Source of the DNA: Paragonimus westermani
Lineage: Eukaryota; Platyhelminthes; Trematoda; Plagiorchiida; Troglotrematidae
Length of the DNA stretch: 64,000 nucleotides
Assembly: GCA_008508345.1 (NCBI GenBank)
Contig: QNGE01000733.1
Span: 170,504-234,503, forward strand
Direction: 5' to 3'
Part shown: positions 33,922 through 44,700 of the stretch, one piece after another
Numbering within the stretch: position 1 is the first letter of the stretch
How the letters are laid out: each line of letters starts with the position of its first letter
Position numbers and translations under genes: made by a program
The notes under the pieces: generated by a model
What the model was told of the DNA's origin: nothing
The model's input: only the letters and a program-made list of their open reading frames with translations
The model's database searches: none

Positions 33922-35065
33922 GTATGTGTTGCACATGTGTTTTTTTCTGTTCGCCGATTTCTTTCGATTTGACTGAAGTATAACGGTTGATATCAAATAA
34001 TGATTGAAGCCAATCCGCAGAAACTTAAGGGTAGACGGGACACCTTTGTTTGGACAAGTTAAAGCAGAGCCTTTTACGAGCTTCACAACGACTGGATGCA
34101 TCAAGTTTGCAATTATAAAAGCCATACTTAGACAGCCCTTTCTCGCTGTTAATCCCACTGTTCGGGAGTAGTGAATTACACCGGGAACTCGCTGTAGAAG
34201 CCCACAGTACAAGTAAGTAGAAGACAGAAGACTTGAAAGTGCTTCATTAAAGTACACTCACCATAGCAACTCACGTTTAAAGCTGTTTGTGACCCAACAA
34301 TAAATTCCAACTGACCCATTTTTTTGTTTCAACGGAAACCATTTGCCAGCTGTTTTAGTGATTGACAATCTTCTCCGGAAAGAACCTAGGTGACGATTAG
34401 TGAACAGAGAACCGATCGCACTCATCTACAACTAACAACGGATAATAACAGTCGCGGAACACAATAGCTTGATTATACCGGTTAGTTTATTGAACTAACA
34501 AGTTACGAAGTCATGCACGAAACTATTGTTGTGATACTTGATGCAGCTTGTCGAGCGAAAGTCTCTCGATAATACCCCACAAACTGAACAATTTCAAATA
34601 CGAAGTGTCATCTAAGTATCAGTCAAATGGGTTCTAAAACCACCATTTGTATTCTTAATTTTGAAAATAATTGTTCGCACAAGTACTGCGTGAACTACCA
34701 GGATTGTGTAGGTCTCAGATTCAAGAGCAGTGTCTATGGATTGCAAGTAGTTTCAAATAGTTTGCACAAGTAACTGCATTTCATATCACTAAGTTCAATC
34801 TGTTCATTTTCTGACATCGTGCCCATTGCAACGTCAGTTGCCTATGGTCCACCCAGTTCGCGTGGCTATGGGTGCCTCCGTACGGTGATTATTCAAGCAG
34901 ATAATGAGAAAGTGCGCGTCAGTGTGGATCATCACAGTACATTGCGGAATTGCACATGTACAAACGTGGCCATCATGCCAAGTAAAGGTTCACTATACGA
35001 CTGGTCTAGTTAGCTCAGCTCACAAGATCAACTTACGCAGTTGGGAAACTAAATAGAGGCTAATC

Positions 35066-35100
35066 AAATGAATAACAATAAATGAATAAATGAATAATAA
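35066..35100. repeat. (AATGAATA)n low-complexity tract
   Basis: Imperfect AATAAATG/AATGAATA units in basonuclin intron 3. Confidence 0.8.
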
Positions 35101-35284
35101 GGTTGTGTATAACGCATGGAATGTTTTTTCAAACTAGTGCGGGCTGATGAAGATATCACCTTGTGTCGCGACTGTAAACCAGATACATTTTGCTGGTGTG
35201 CCGGATTCGATTCGCGCGCCATAGGTTGCCGGCCACTGGGTGGGATAAAATCAAGCTTGCATTCTCCATCTCATTGCATTTTAG

Positions 35285-35950
35285 GGCAATCTGATGTGTG
35301 GCCACATGTTGTAGGATCAAAACTGGCCGCGGACTTGCTTACCAATTATGTACAACCCGTGTACAACTATGGACTACCGACCACAACCAGTACTGACACT
35401 AAACAACTGCTCGAGCAGATACACGCTTTCGAACAACTGCAATCAAAGCAGCAACGGAAACAGCAGCAGCATCAGCACCAACAACGACAATTGTCCAGGG
35501 ACAAAACAATTACCGGACGTCCTCCACGTACGTCAATCAATTCCTGCGAAATGATGGACCAGAGCGTGTTCAGCTCGTTGCCAGTAGGTTACCCAGCCTT
35601 CACTGTTCGCGGCTGCTCAAAAACGGTTGGTGTTTCTCGAGAGCGGAGCACTGCGGACGATCTGATGCGATTACACAGATTGCAAGGTATGGACACTTCC
35701 CACCCGTCTAACAAACACAAAGTCAGTAGTGCAGTTGGCCAAACTAGACACCCCAGACGTTTGGACAGCCGTCGCGGAGAAATTCCAAAACGTGTTGGGT
35801 GCACGCTTCCAGGGGACCATGCATCACAAACACCAACAGCAAACGCGGATGGCGTTGACAATCGCTCGTTGACAATGAGTAGCACCAATTTATCAAGAAA
35901 CAAGAAACGAGTGTTGTGCACCACCTGTAAAAAATCATTTTGTGATAAAG
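35285..35950 (+). CDS. bnc: Basonuclin-family gene, exon with Gln-rich linker and start of zinc finger 1
   Basis: I place the start after the acceptor cattgcattttag, which has a good pyrimidine tract and the phase needed to complete the Gly codon from 33921. The open frame extends further upstream to 35116, and a weaker phase-compatible acceptor lies near 35226. The exon encodes model residues 520-741. It has a Gln/His-rich stretch (LQSKQQRKQQQHQHQQ) and ends NKKRVLCTTCKKSFCDKG, the first half of zinc finger 1, split by the donor gtgagt. The C-x2-C pair and F-x-D-K-G are basonuclin hallmarks. Confidence 0.9.
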
Positions 35951-36848
35951 GTGAGTGACAGTTTGATAACGTGTTGTAAATAAATTTGTTGCTTATCGTA
36001 GATGGGTAAACATTGTCGTTGTCAGTGGAACCAGAACTTTAGCCACAGATTTGGTATAGTGTTCATCAGACCGTCAGCAGTGAGTTCCTCTACGGACGAG
36101 GTAAACCAAAGGTAGCAACAAACCCACTAGTTTATATGTGTACTTATCACGCACATGACTGTTCACCTGTTCTACAAAGAGGACCAAATGAATTTTGCCT
36201 TGTGAACCGGATATAGTGAGTGCGATTCATGAGCTTCCGTTCCCATCGGGTCTACGTACAGATGCCAAACAAACTTACAACCGACCATAACAAAGTGTGT
36301 TCCGCATGGTTGTAGTCTGCGCAAGAGAAAAAAACCCGCTTGATCTTTCCCTAAGAAAACATGTGCACAGTGTAGACTGTGTCCTTGTAAGTAGTTCATG
36401 ATGAGGGGATAAAAAAATCTCACAATCTGAGGTCAACTTGCGCACACTTAGCGATCTAGCTAGAAATGATGTCAGCCGCGTGGCACCGCTTGATAGCAGA
36501 GCAAACGTAGATGTCCATGTCCACAAATAGAAAGCAGCTGGTGGTCCTACTAGCTGATCAGTGACTGGAGGTAATTGGATCGGTTCAAACTAGTCCAGCC
36601 TACACACTTGCTGGCGTTTGGAGGTAATTCGCACAAGCAAGTACTCTTACGTAAACATGTGATCGGATGATTCAAGATTGGCACCTGACAATATCTATTG
36701 AAGTTTGCAGACACTAATGTTTCGTAACGCCACTACCCATCGTTCGTCAAATTAGGGAAAAAACGAACTCTACTGCCGTATTACTGCTTAGTTCACATAG
36801 TTCGCTGCAGCACTGTATATCTGGCTGTTTTTGATGGTACTATTGTAG

Positions 36849-37040
36849 GTGCACTCAAGATACACTACAGCGCTGTGCACCTGAAGGAGATGCATAAATG
36901 CACAATCAAAGGATGCAGTATGTGGTTCAGCTCCCGACGTAGCCGAAATCGTCACTCGGCCAATCCAAACCCACGGCTTCACATGACCCACGCTAGCAAG
37001 AAACTGCCAGACAATGCGACCATTGTGGACGACGGGAGTG
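36849..37040 (+). CDS. bnc: Basonuclin-family gene, paired C2H2 zinc-finger exon
   Basis: The acceptor tactattgtag and donor gtaagt are both phase 1, and the exon encodes model residues 742-805. It completes finger 1 as [15 protein letters not shown] (H-x4-H) and adds finger 2, [20 protein letters not shown] followed by [10 protein letters not shown]. The C-x4-C spacing and the [15 protein letters not shown] signature are almost invariant in basonuclin and Disco-related proteins, and they identify the family. Such finger pairs bind DNA. Vertebrate basonuclins carry three pairs, and only this one is visible here. Confidence 0.95.
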
Positions 37041-37928
37041 GTAAGTTCATGGCTCGTGACTCGCGGTTCACTCTGTTATGATAACCTGCTGCATAGTAAA
37101 GTTGGTAAACAACCTGTGGAGTGATGGTATGCCCGTATGTTTCCCGAATTAATTAACTGGCTTTCCGTAGGTGAACGACTACATCAGTATGTAACTGGAT
37201 TAACTGTTTGAAACTTTCAAGGAGAAAGAGGGGGTTTCTCCCACGGGTTTCGCTCAGACACCATGGGTATTGCCTGCGTTCAAACGCCATATGTTGGCGA
37301 AGCCTAATGTGAACTATGCGTAACAGCATTCTACAAGCCAAGCCCTGTCGAGCGGTGGATCGTAACCGGGAGTCAGCAATGGGGATGATAATTGCCACTA
37401 CCAAGTTCTATAAGGATTTCCTCGTGTTTTCACTGAAATAGCCTGCAAGAATATTTCATGTGAACTGAATAGCTTGGTCACATACTAATTATGGCCAACT
37501 CGGTAACAGGCACCTCAGTTTTGTTTGTTGGGATTCATCAGATAGATGGATGGCCTGAAGGAAGTTCAAGCTGGCTTACAGTTAAAACGGAAGCCCCCTT
37601 GTTCGCCCTGCCACTGGTCAACTGATTCCACATGTCTACCTACCTACCTGCCTCACTTTGTCTGTCGGTTGAGTGGCAATACAAGGTAACATTGTTCAAA
37701 AAATACCATCATTCTGTTTGGTTGTGACAATACTGATTGTACGATGATGAAAATAGTGTTCATTGCTACGTCTTGTTTCGTAGATTGACTTGATACATCA
37801 ATGTTACTATTGTCTCTAGAGTGTCAAATATAAACTAGTTTGTCACCTGAAGTGTTTATCGTGTGATATATTGATGTGTAATACACCATCAGCTCGACAT
37901 ACTTCAAGCTAATCTTTCTGTGTTGTAG

Positions 37929-38572
37929 GCAAAATTGTTGTGCGAAGAAACCCCCTACCAAATTCGGTACTCAATCCCCCCCTTCTACCTGACAGCATGC
38001 GTAAAAGTCACGCGTTTAGCTGGCCTGATGACCGTCTAAGTTCCCAAGGCGAAGTCAATACTCCGTTACTTGCTTCTTGTATCAAACGTACAGGTGGAAA
38101 AGCTCCCGAAGACTACTGTACTGGACCACCATCAGCAGGTACAAGTGAGGCATCTGAAGACAACCTGGCGGCGATGAAAAGGCTTGAGAAAGAAAGTGCA
38201 AGCCTTATTGAGGGGGACGAGTATGTCCAATCTACCAAAAATAGTAAGTGGAGTGGGACGGAGAACGAGGACTCTGGGGACGGTAGTGAATTTGAGGAGG
38301 GTGTGCTTATCTCCGAAGGAATGGAGCTGGAACACGAAGATGACATTGATGATTTCGATAATGAGAGCTGGAAAGAACAAGGAACACCTGTACAGTCGAA
38401 AGATATCTCAGAGACCAAATCACTGTCAGATACACACAAGACGCCCAGTGTGGTCCACGATAAGCAACCGAGCTCGAAGCTTGATGGTGGACGGAACTTT
38501 TTTGCAGCCGCGCTGGCTCACTCACCAAAATCCTGGACAGATGTAAGCCCAGCTGATACTGAAAGGATATAG
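37929..38572 (+). CDS. bnc: Basonuclin-family gene, last visible exon (acidic region)
   Basis: The exon enters after the acceptor ttctgtgttgtag, completing a Gly codon, and encodes model residues 806-1019. It reads KIVVRRNPLP, then a hydrophilic linker, and then a strongly acidic stretch of Glu, Asp and Ser (about 38250-38375). Basonuclins also have an acidic Ser-rich segment between finger pairs. It can end in two ways: at the TAG at 38570-38572, or by splicing at the donor gtaagc at 38543 into further exons that would hold the missing finger pairs. I searched downstream by eye for another C-x2-C...RSRNRH signature and found none in the window. Confidence 0.85.
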
Positions 38573-39660
38573 TGTGGAGGTTGGCAGGTTATACGTCCTA
38601 GACTTCTTGGACTTCCAACTTCCACACGTACATCGAGGTTCCAAAGACCGTAGATGCATACTGATGAAACATTCTCATTTATTTATCACCAGAGGCTAGA
38701 AACGGTTTGAAAAAAGCAATGATGACAGCGATCGTTGTACAAACACCTCCATAACTGAAACGAAGGAAGGACAAACCCCAAAATGTTCCCCACGAAAATG
38801 CGTATTACCGCCTGTAACTATTTGTTTGATTGTTCCTAATGAGCAAAACTGTACAGAGAAGTAAAACAGTTTTAGCAATTCCATTGTTCACACAAAAACT
38901 TGTGTACATGTTTCCGTTTTTGTTGTAAAATTCAAATAACCCATGTACTTCCAAGCGCATGTTAGTTTTCCCCCTTCTGTTGGCGTCTTCCAATCTTTCC
39001 TTCTTCTTATACAAAGTGTTATTTGCCTTAGAAATCAGTGGTAAGGTAAACTGTTCGTTTCAACGCATTTATTCCGAAGTTAATTCAATCCACCACCACG
39101 GGAGACATTGTTGCTCGATTTATTTGGGTGTATCTCACTGCATATTGTGAGCGCATACTGTACAAAGCAGAGGTTGTATGGACAATCTAATCAGCTCAAA
39201 CTGCACAGTGAGTTTACCAGCAGGCATATACTCAAGACAACGCAGTATTGGGGTTTACTTTCGTACAATCTAAACGCAACTGAAGCCTGGCGGCACTGAC
39301 CCAACTAAAATGTCACTCGTATGACGTAGTCCAGTAGAAGACATGTTTCCCTTGATTGCATAACGAGGCGCATACGTCCAAATTAAACGAAGACTACAAG
39401 AGACGCAAACTCGCCCTAACTGGTTTAGCGAATTGTACGGAATAAACTTGCTGAGTTGTTCCGCTGTGTTGTGCAGTGAGTGAGGATGGCTGCCATTTCC
39501 TCATCGTTTTCGCCAATACCGTGATATACCTGTTACCTAAACCACTGTACTTATAAGTACGCTAGAGCGCACATTAAAAATGGTTTATTCAGTCTTTTAA
39601 ACTAATCGGGGCATTTAATAAATATGGTCAGATTTAGACTTCAAAAACGAATAGAAAAAA
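38573..39660. other. No recognisable gene
   Basis: Region downstream of the last visible basonuclin exon. It may be 3' untranslated sequence or a further intron. No second zinc-finger pair was seen. Confidence 0.4.
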
Positions 39661-39800
39661 CCGAACCAGTGAGCACTTCACTGCAGATTCATCAGACACA
39701 CGTAGTTTGTCACAGCCAAGGTTCGAACCGGCCGGCCCCTGGGTTAAGGCAGTCTTATCCACGCGATTACTCCTAAACCTCGTTGAAAGGACTTGCGTCG
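39640..39800 (-). repeat. tRNA-like SINE fragment, second family
   Basis: The minus strand contains a tRNA-like stretch (about 39790-39715) with an A-box-like GCGTGGATAAG and a B box GGTTCGAACC. It is followed by a tail containing GTGTCTGATGAATC and CAGTGAAGTGCTCACTGG. This layout, a tRNA-derived head followed by an unrelated body, is that of a SINE. It differs from the hammerhead SINE. Only one copy was recognised in the window, so family status is inferred. Confidence 0.45.
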
Positions 39801-40646
39801 TAGCGTTTCGGATTAGCAGCCTAATTTGGCGCAGGTTACCAAGTCACGGTGAGCACAAGACAATGTCATGTGACTGTCTTGCGTTGCTGGGCCTGTTGTC
39901 AACCCTCCCCCAACAGTTCGGTCTAAACTTGTTTGAATTCGTCAGTGTATATGGTTTCTGACATAAATGTGCGGGATGGTTACGCGCATCTACCAGCGCA
40001 GATCACACACGTATCTCGCACACTGGTGGCCAAATCAAATGGTCTGGATCCGTCAGTATCCCTTAGCCGCCTAGGACCTGACACGAAAAAAGGCATGACA
40101 CTCGTTGTGGGTTCGCTATTGTTTTACCTAATACTATCGGCCTCAAATTCATGGAGGACGCTTATTGAATATCATTCACTCTTCGACTAATCGAGTGCCA
40201 CATAAACCGACCTTGTCTGTCCCCTTCCCGTTGGACTCGACACTACAACGCGAGTATAGTACACAGCTGGGATGGAAAAACTTAACGTAGTCAGTGTGAA
40301 TTCGTTGTAAGAAAGTGAGTTACTCTTATCGGCCACCCAAAGCGGTATCATCTTACAATATTCGGTCATATTGGGGGATTAGTATCAATGGTAACTCTTC
40401 TTTCTACACGTCGTGTAACACTTCCATCTGACCAAAGTCGTGTTCACATTCGATTATCTGAAGTATGCGAGTAGCTCGCTTGTTCTTAACCGTGCAAACA
40501 AAAAACGGGAAATCTTACATAATCTAGGCACATTCACGGGCCAAGCATTAGTTTAACCAGGGCCAACTTCCAAAAAGTAGGAATTACAAAGTCGATTTGT
40601 GGTTGCTCTGAATAGAGCATTCTTCGTTCACTGAGAGGATGTGGGC
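39801..40646. other. No recognisable gene
   Basis: No coding motif or RNA gene recognised. Confidence 0.4.
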
Positions 40647-41751
40647 TTACGGTTGTGACCCAACCGTTTCAACGCTCATCGCCTGCATACAGCATCGTTC
40701 GACATGACGAACCAAGCTAATGCAATGATATCCGGTGACGTCGCACATAGCAGAAATGACTACTCTTTCCAGGGCCCGCATTCTCCACCCCTGTTGACTT
40801 TGCACACCCTGAGGATCTCCGGTTATTATTGTCTCGTGGTGCATCTGCAGTTATCTTCCAACTCTTTCTTTCATCATGCTCCAGACATTCTCAATTGGAT
40901 TCTGCGTTGGTGAATAGGATGTCAGTCGTAAGATTTGTCCTCCATCGTATAACTCCTCAGCAAACACACTTTCCAGATCGGTGTGACACGGTGCGTTGTC
41001 GCATATTAGCACAATGCTTGACATGGGTGTACTGATCTTCATCTGACCTAGCAGGGTTCGCAGCCAGCCCTTGCAATCGCTGTTGTTGTATGCTCTCCGC
41101 CTCGTCGTATAGCCTACCATCGAGGTTGGTGTCATAGCTCCAATCAACTGAAGATTACGGCCTCGGCTGTTTGTTACAGAAACACACGCTCTCGTCCCTT
41201 TTAATGAACGTTCAATTGGATTCTGCGTTGGTGAATAGGATGTCAGTCGTAAGATTTGTCCTCCATCGTATAACTCCTCAGCAAACACACTTTCCAGATC
41301 GGTGTGACACGGTGCGTTGTCGCATATTAGCACAATGCTTGACATGGGTGTACTGATCTTCATCTGACCTAGCAGGGTTCGCAGCCAGCCCTTGCAATCG
41401 CTGTTGTTGTATGCTCTCCGCCTCGTCGTATAGCCTACCATCGAGGTTGGTGTCATAGCTCCAATCAACTGAAGATTACGGCCTCGGCTGTTTGTTACAG
41501 AAACACACGCTCTCGTCCCTTTTAATGAACGTTCAATTGGATTCTGCGTTGGTGAATAGGATGTCAGTCGTAAGATTTGTCCTCCATCGTATAACTCCTC
41601 AGCAAACACACTTTCCAGATCGGTGTGACACGGTGCGTTGTCGCATATTAGCACAATGCTTGACATGGGTGTACTGATCTTCATCTGACCTAGCAGGGTT
41701 CGCAGCCAGCCCTTGCAATCGCTGTTGTTGTATGCTCTCCGCCTCGTCGTA
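40647..41751 (-). pseudogene. IS630/Tc1-type DDE transposase with tandem triplicated core
   Basis: On the minus strand the reading frame holds CVSVTNSRGRNLQLIGAM, then YNNSDCKGWLRTLLGQ, then VLICDNAPCH with the second catalytic Asp, and SPTQNPIENVWSMMKERV with the catalytic Glu. This is the DDE endonuclease fold of the IS630/Tc1/mariner superfamily. A 321-base unit (107 codons) occurs three times in tandem with no difference I could see and without breaking the frame. Only the copy nearest 40890 runs on into the true C-terminus. A TAA at 40851-40853 interrupts that, after which the same frame continues as LERVVISAMCDVT and LVRHVER to 40647, typical of the family's C-terminus. The first catalytic Asp region is missing: the array stops at the n at 41752. 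It is non-functional as it stands. Confidence 0.85.
40894..41751 (-). repeat. Tandem 321-bp direct repeat (2.7 copies)
   Basis: Units begin near 40894, 41215 and 41536, and the last is cut off at the n at 41752. The junctions join NPIE directly to RSLKGTRACV, so the unit boundary lies within the transposase coding sequence. The identity of the units suggests either a very recent duplication or an assembly error at the gap. Confidence 0.9.
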
Positions 41752-41752
41752 N

Positions 41753-44700
41753 TCTTATGCCTAAAATGGAAACAGATATGGAAAATGGTATAGAGCCAGT
41801 AGAAAACCCCTTCGAAATAACCAATTTTCATTGTGGTTGGAGCTTACGCTCATCATACGTTACCTCTCCCACACACATTTCGGGCAGTCTTCTTACGTTG
41901 GGTACGTTGTAAAATAAACAGAACTAATCTTTAATTCTGGGTTGATATCGACAGACAAGTAATGGTGAACATGAAGACGTATGGTCTACATAAACTGCTG
42001 GAAAATGAATGGATAACAAAATCACACTGAGACGGTGAATCGATTGCAACAGAATTTTGGTGAATGCCCTCCTGGAACTGGTCGCCCAGAAAAGAGGTAC
42101 GGCAAAGTTGGCAACGAATAAAGATGCGAATCTACGTTAACCCATGTCTTTTGTCTCTGTGTGTCTCGCTGTCACTTTCGCGTGTCCCGACTTCGTTTTA
42201 AGATGTCCCAGTGTGCTCCTTTGTGATTTAAGGCTAACGGGGTTGTATGGTAAAGGTACACATGAGTAGGCTGACATATACAGGGCTTGGTTGACCCCGA
42301 CGTAATGAGGGGATACGAATCCACCGGATGCATGGAGTGAACGAAGCTGGCTTTCCTGTATTCAGTTGCCAGACTGACGAAGGCGTAAAATAACACGTAC
42401 GCGGTGTGCACTGAACACGTGAATGTGACCGTATGGCATGAAGGTTACATGGACAATACCTCTTTCAAACCGGTCTTCTGTCCGCGAGCACACGAACGAT
42501 CCACTTAGGTTGACATAGACATAAATCGTCAACATCCGAAAGGCTGGATAGTTCGGGAACACCCTCTTTCAGGTGTCACAGAGGCAGACACCCAAGTAAC
42601 TGTACATTGTTGTGGCAGCTGAAGGCAGCGCTCAAACACTCGGAGTAATTGATTACTCGTGGTATACAAGCCTGAGTAAACATTGACCGGGATAGGTGGC
42701 AGACCGCTGTAGGTACACTCTGACTCTAGGTGACCCAATTCTGATTCAGATGAAATAAACCGCCTTATGTAAGCGGCGGATAATTCTGTTGTCCACCGTA
42801 CTAACAGAACAATAAAACGGAAGACAGACTAACCACAATCGGTGGCATCCCAGTACTGCGGCTGAGCAAAACACTGGTAGAAACTAGAAGTGGTTGAACA
42901 ACTATAAAACCATATAGACTATTGGCTTATAATAATGACCAAAGAACAGTGGAAACCAGTCATTCGATCCACACCATCTACCTCCTTCCTTTCGCCAATA
43001 CAGCTGCAGTTAGCTTCAGCTTTCCCTACATTGTTTTCTCTACTGATGTGTTCTGTAGAGGTTTTGCAAACTACGCTACACACCTCACACATGCTTAGGT
43101 TGTCACTTTCCTAACTGGTTCCATCCCTGGAAAGCATAGATCTTTGATCTTACTGCTGCACGAACCTATGAACCTGGGTCCAAAGTACAGTCGACCTGCT
43201 CAGCTCGGATAAAGGGTTTCGTTGCTTGCTTCTCAGTAACGGTCACCCATTTGAACAGTGATGAATGCCAGTTACCTCTTACACCACCATCTCCCATTTG
43301 ATCTTACAAGTGATCATCATTCGTTTGTCCCACTCTTCACCATACGTGCACCAGCTCGGCAGTGGTATACGAGAGGGAGTAAAACAGTTCATATCGGAGG
43401 AACTTCACACTCAGTACCTTCTTGTCTAACTGTACATGTGGTTTGAGTATCTCGTGACTTTTAAGCCTTAAACTAGGTGAGGTCGGTAAGACAATTTGAG
43501 ACACGGTGATATTTCCTGTGAGCTATCTGCCACAGAATCAACTCACACACCAATTATACTTATTTGGAGCTTTTGCTACGGTGTTTTGTTATATGGAAGT
43601 ATCTCTCAGTCAGCGTATACTCAGATTTGCTTATATTAGCAGACTTGGGTTTAGTATATAGGACCCTATACCACCTTAAACATTGCTTAACAAATATGTC
43701 TGTTTCTAGAAAAAATAACGGCTTCAGGAGTAACTTGTTAGAGACTCAACATTAAATGATTCATCTGATTTGCGGAGAACACGCTTTCCGTGTCCGAGTC
43801 TACTCAATCTGAAACAAACTAACAAAGTCACCGGTAAGTGTCACATCGGTAGTTGAGTTTCAGCGTAGGCTTGACTCACACATTCGGGACATCGATCCGA
43901 CCCTTCACAACGCTGAGACACCAGAATACTTTCAACGGAATCTAGATACTCTGCATCCCATTGTTGATACCAGCAACCTGTTTTCTGCTGTAGGTTACAA
44001 TATGATTGTTGTATGCTTGATAGACGGTGGCTGAGTTTCTATACTGTTCATTATCCATAGACTTTCACTTTCGCAGTCTTTATACAACTGACTCTGTAAA
44101 ACTGAAACAATCTTCTGAATTGTCTTTCTTTTCTGAACTGACCAACAAGGATTTATGTATACATCAGCTTTCTTTCTGTACATTTCATGTTAATCTTATG
44201 AACATTTGAGGTCCAGTCCCCACCGCAGACAAAATTCAACAGACGCCTCTTCATTTAAAGTCACCCTCACTGACTTTTAAGAAAAAACCTACTAATGAGA
44301 CATGCGAATTGTCGCCGAAATGTTGCCTAGTTCATTTGACAAGTTGAGGTGGCGTCTCTCAATCAGCCACCCATTAAAGTGAGGTAGAACACTTTTACCA
44401 CACCAGTGTCACCAGTGCACTTGTAAAATAGCGTGACATACACCCCGAATGAGTTGTTCACCTCAATCACCGCAAGGCACAACCCACCCTTACCGAAGAC
44501 ATGATTCAGCAGACACCCCGCCTTTCAAGTTGCTGTATAAAGGAAGACGAATAGTGTGCTCGAAGTGTCACAAAGTTTATACATTTTTCATCAGGTAGCT
44601 CATAACATGCGTCTGATGGCCTAAGCATCATTCTGTTGATAATTCACGGGTCTGGCATTAATTCCTTTTCACGTCGGTTAACGTACCATGATGACGAAAG

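Noticed and set aside
39685..39700. Minus-strand CTGATGA in the second SINE as another hammerhead
   Set aside because: No GAAA follows a stem II at the right distance, and no stem I pairing is seen.
40851..41831. 326-codon frame as an intact transposase gene
   Set aside because: Its length comes from the tandem repeat. The first catalytic region is missing and a stop separates the C-terminus.
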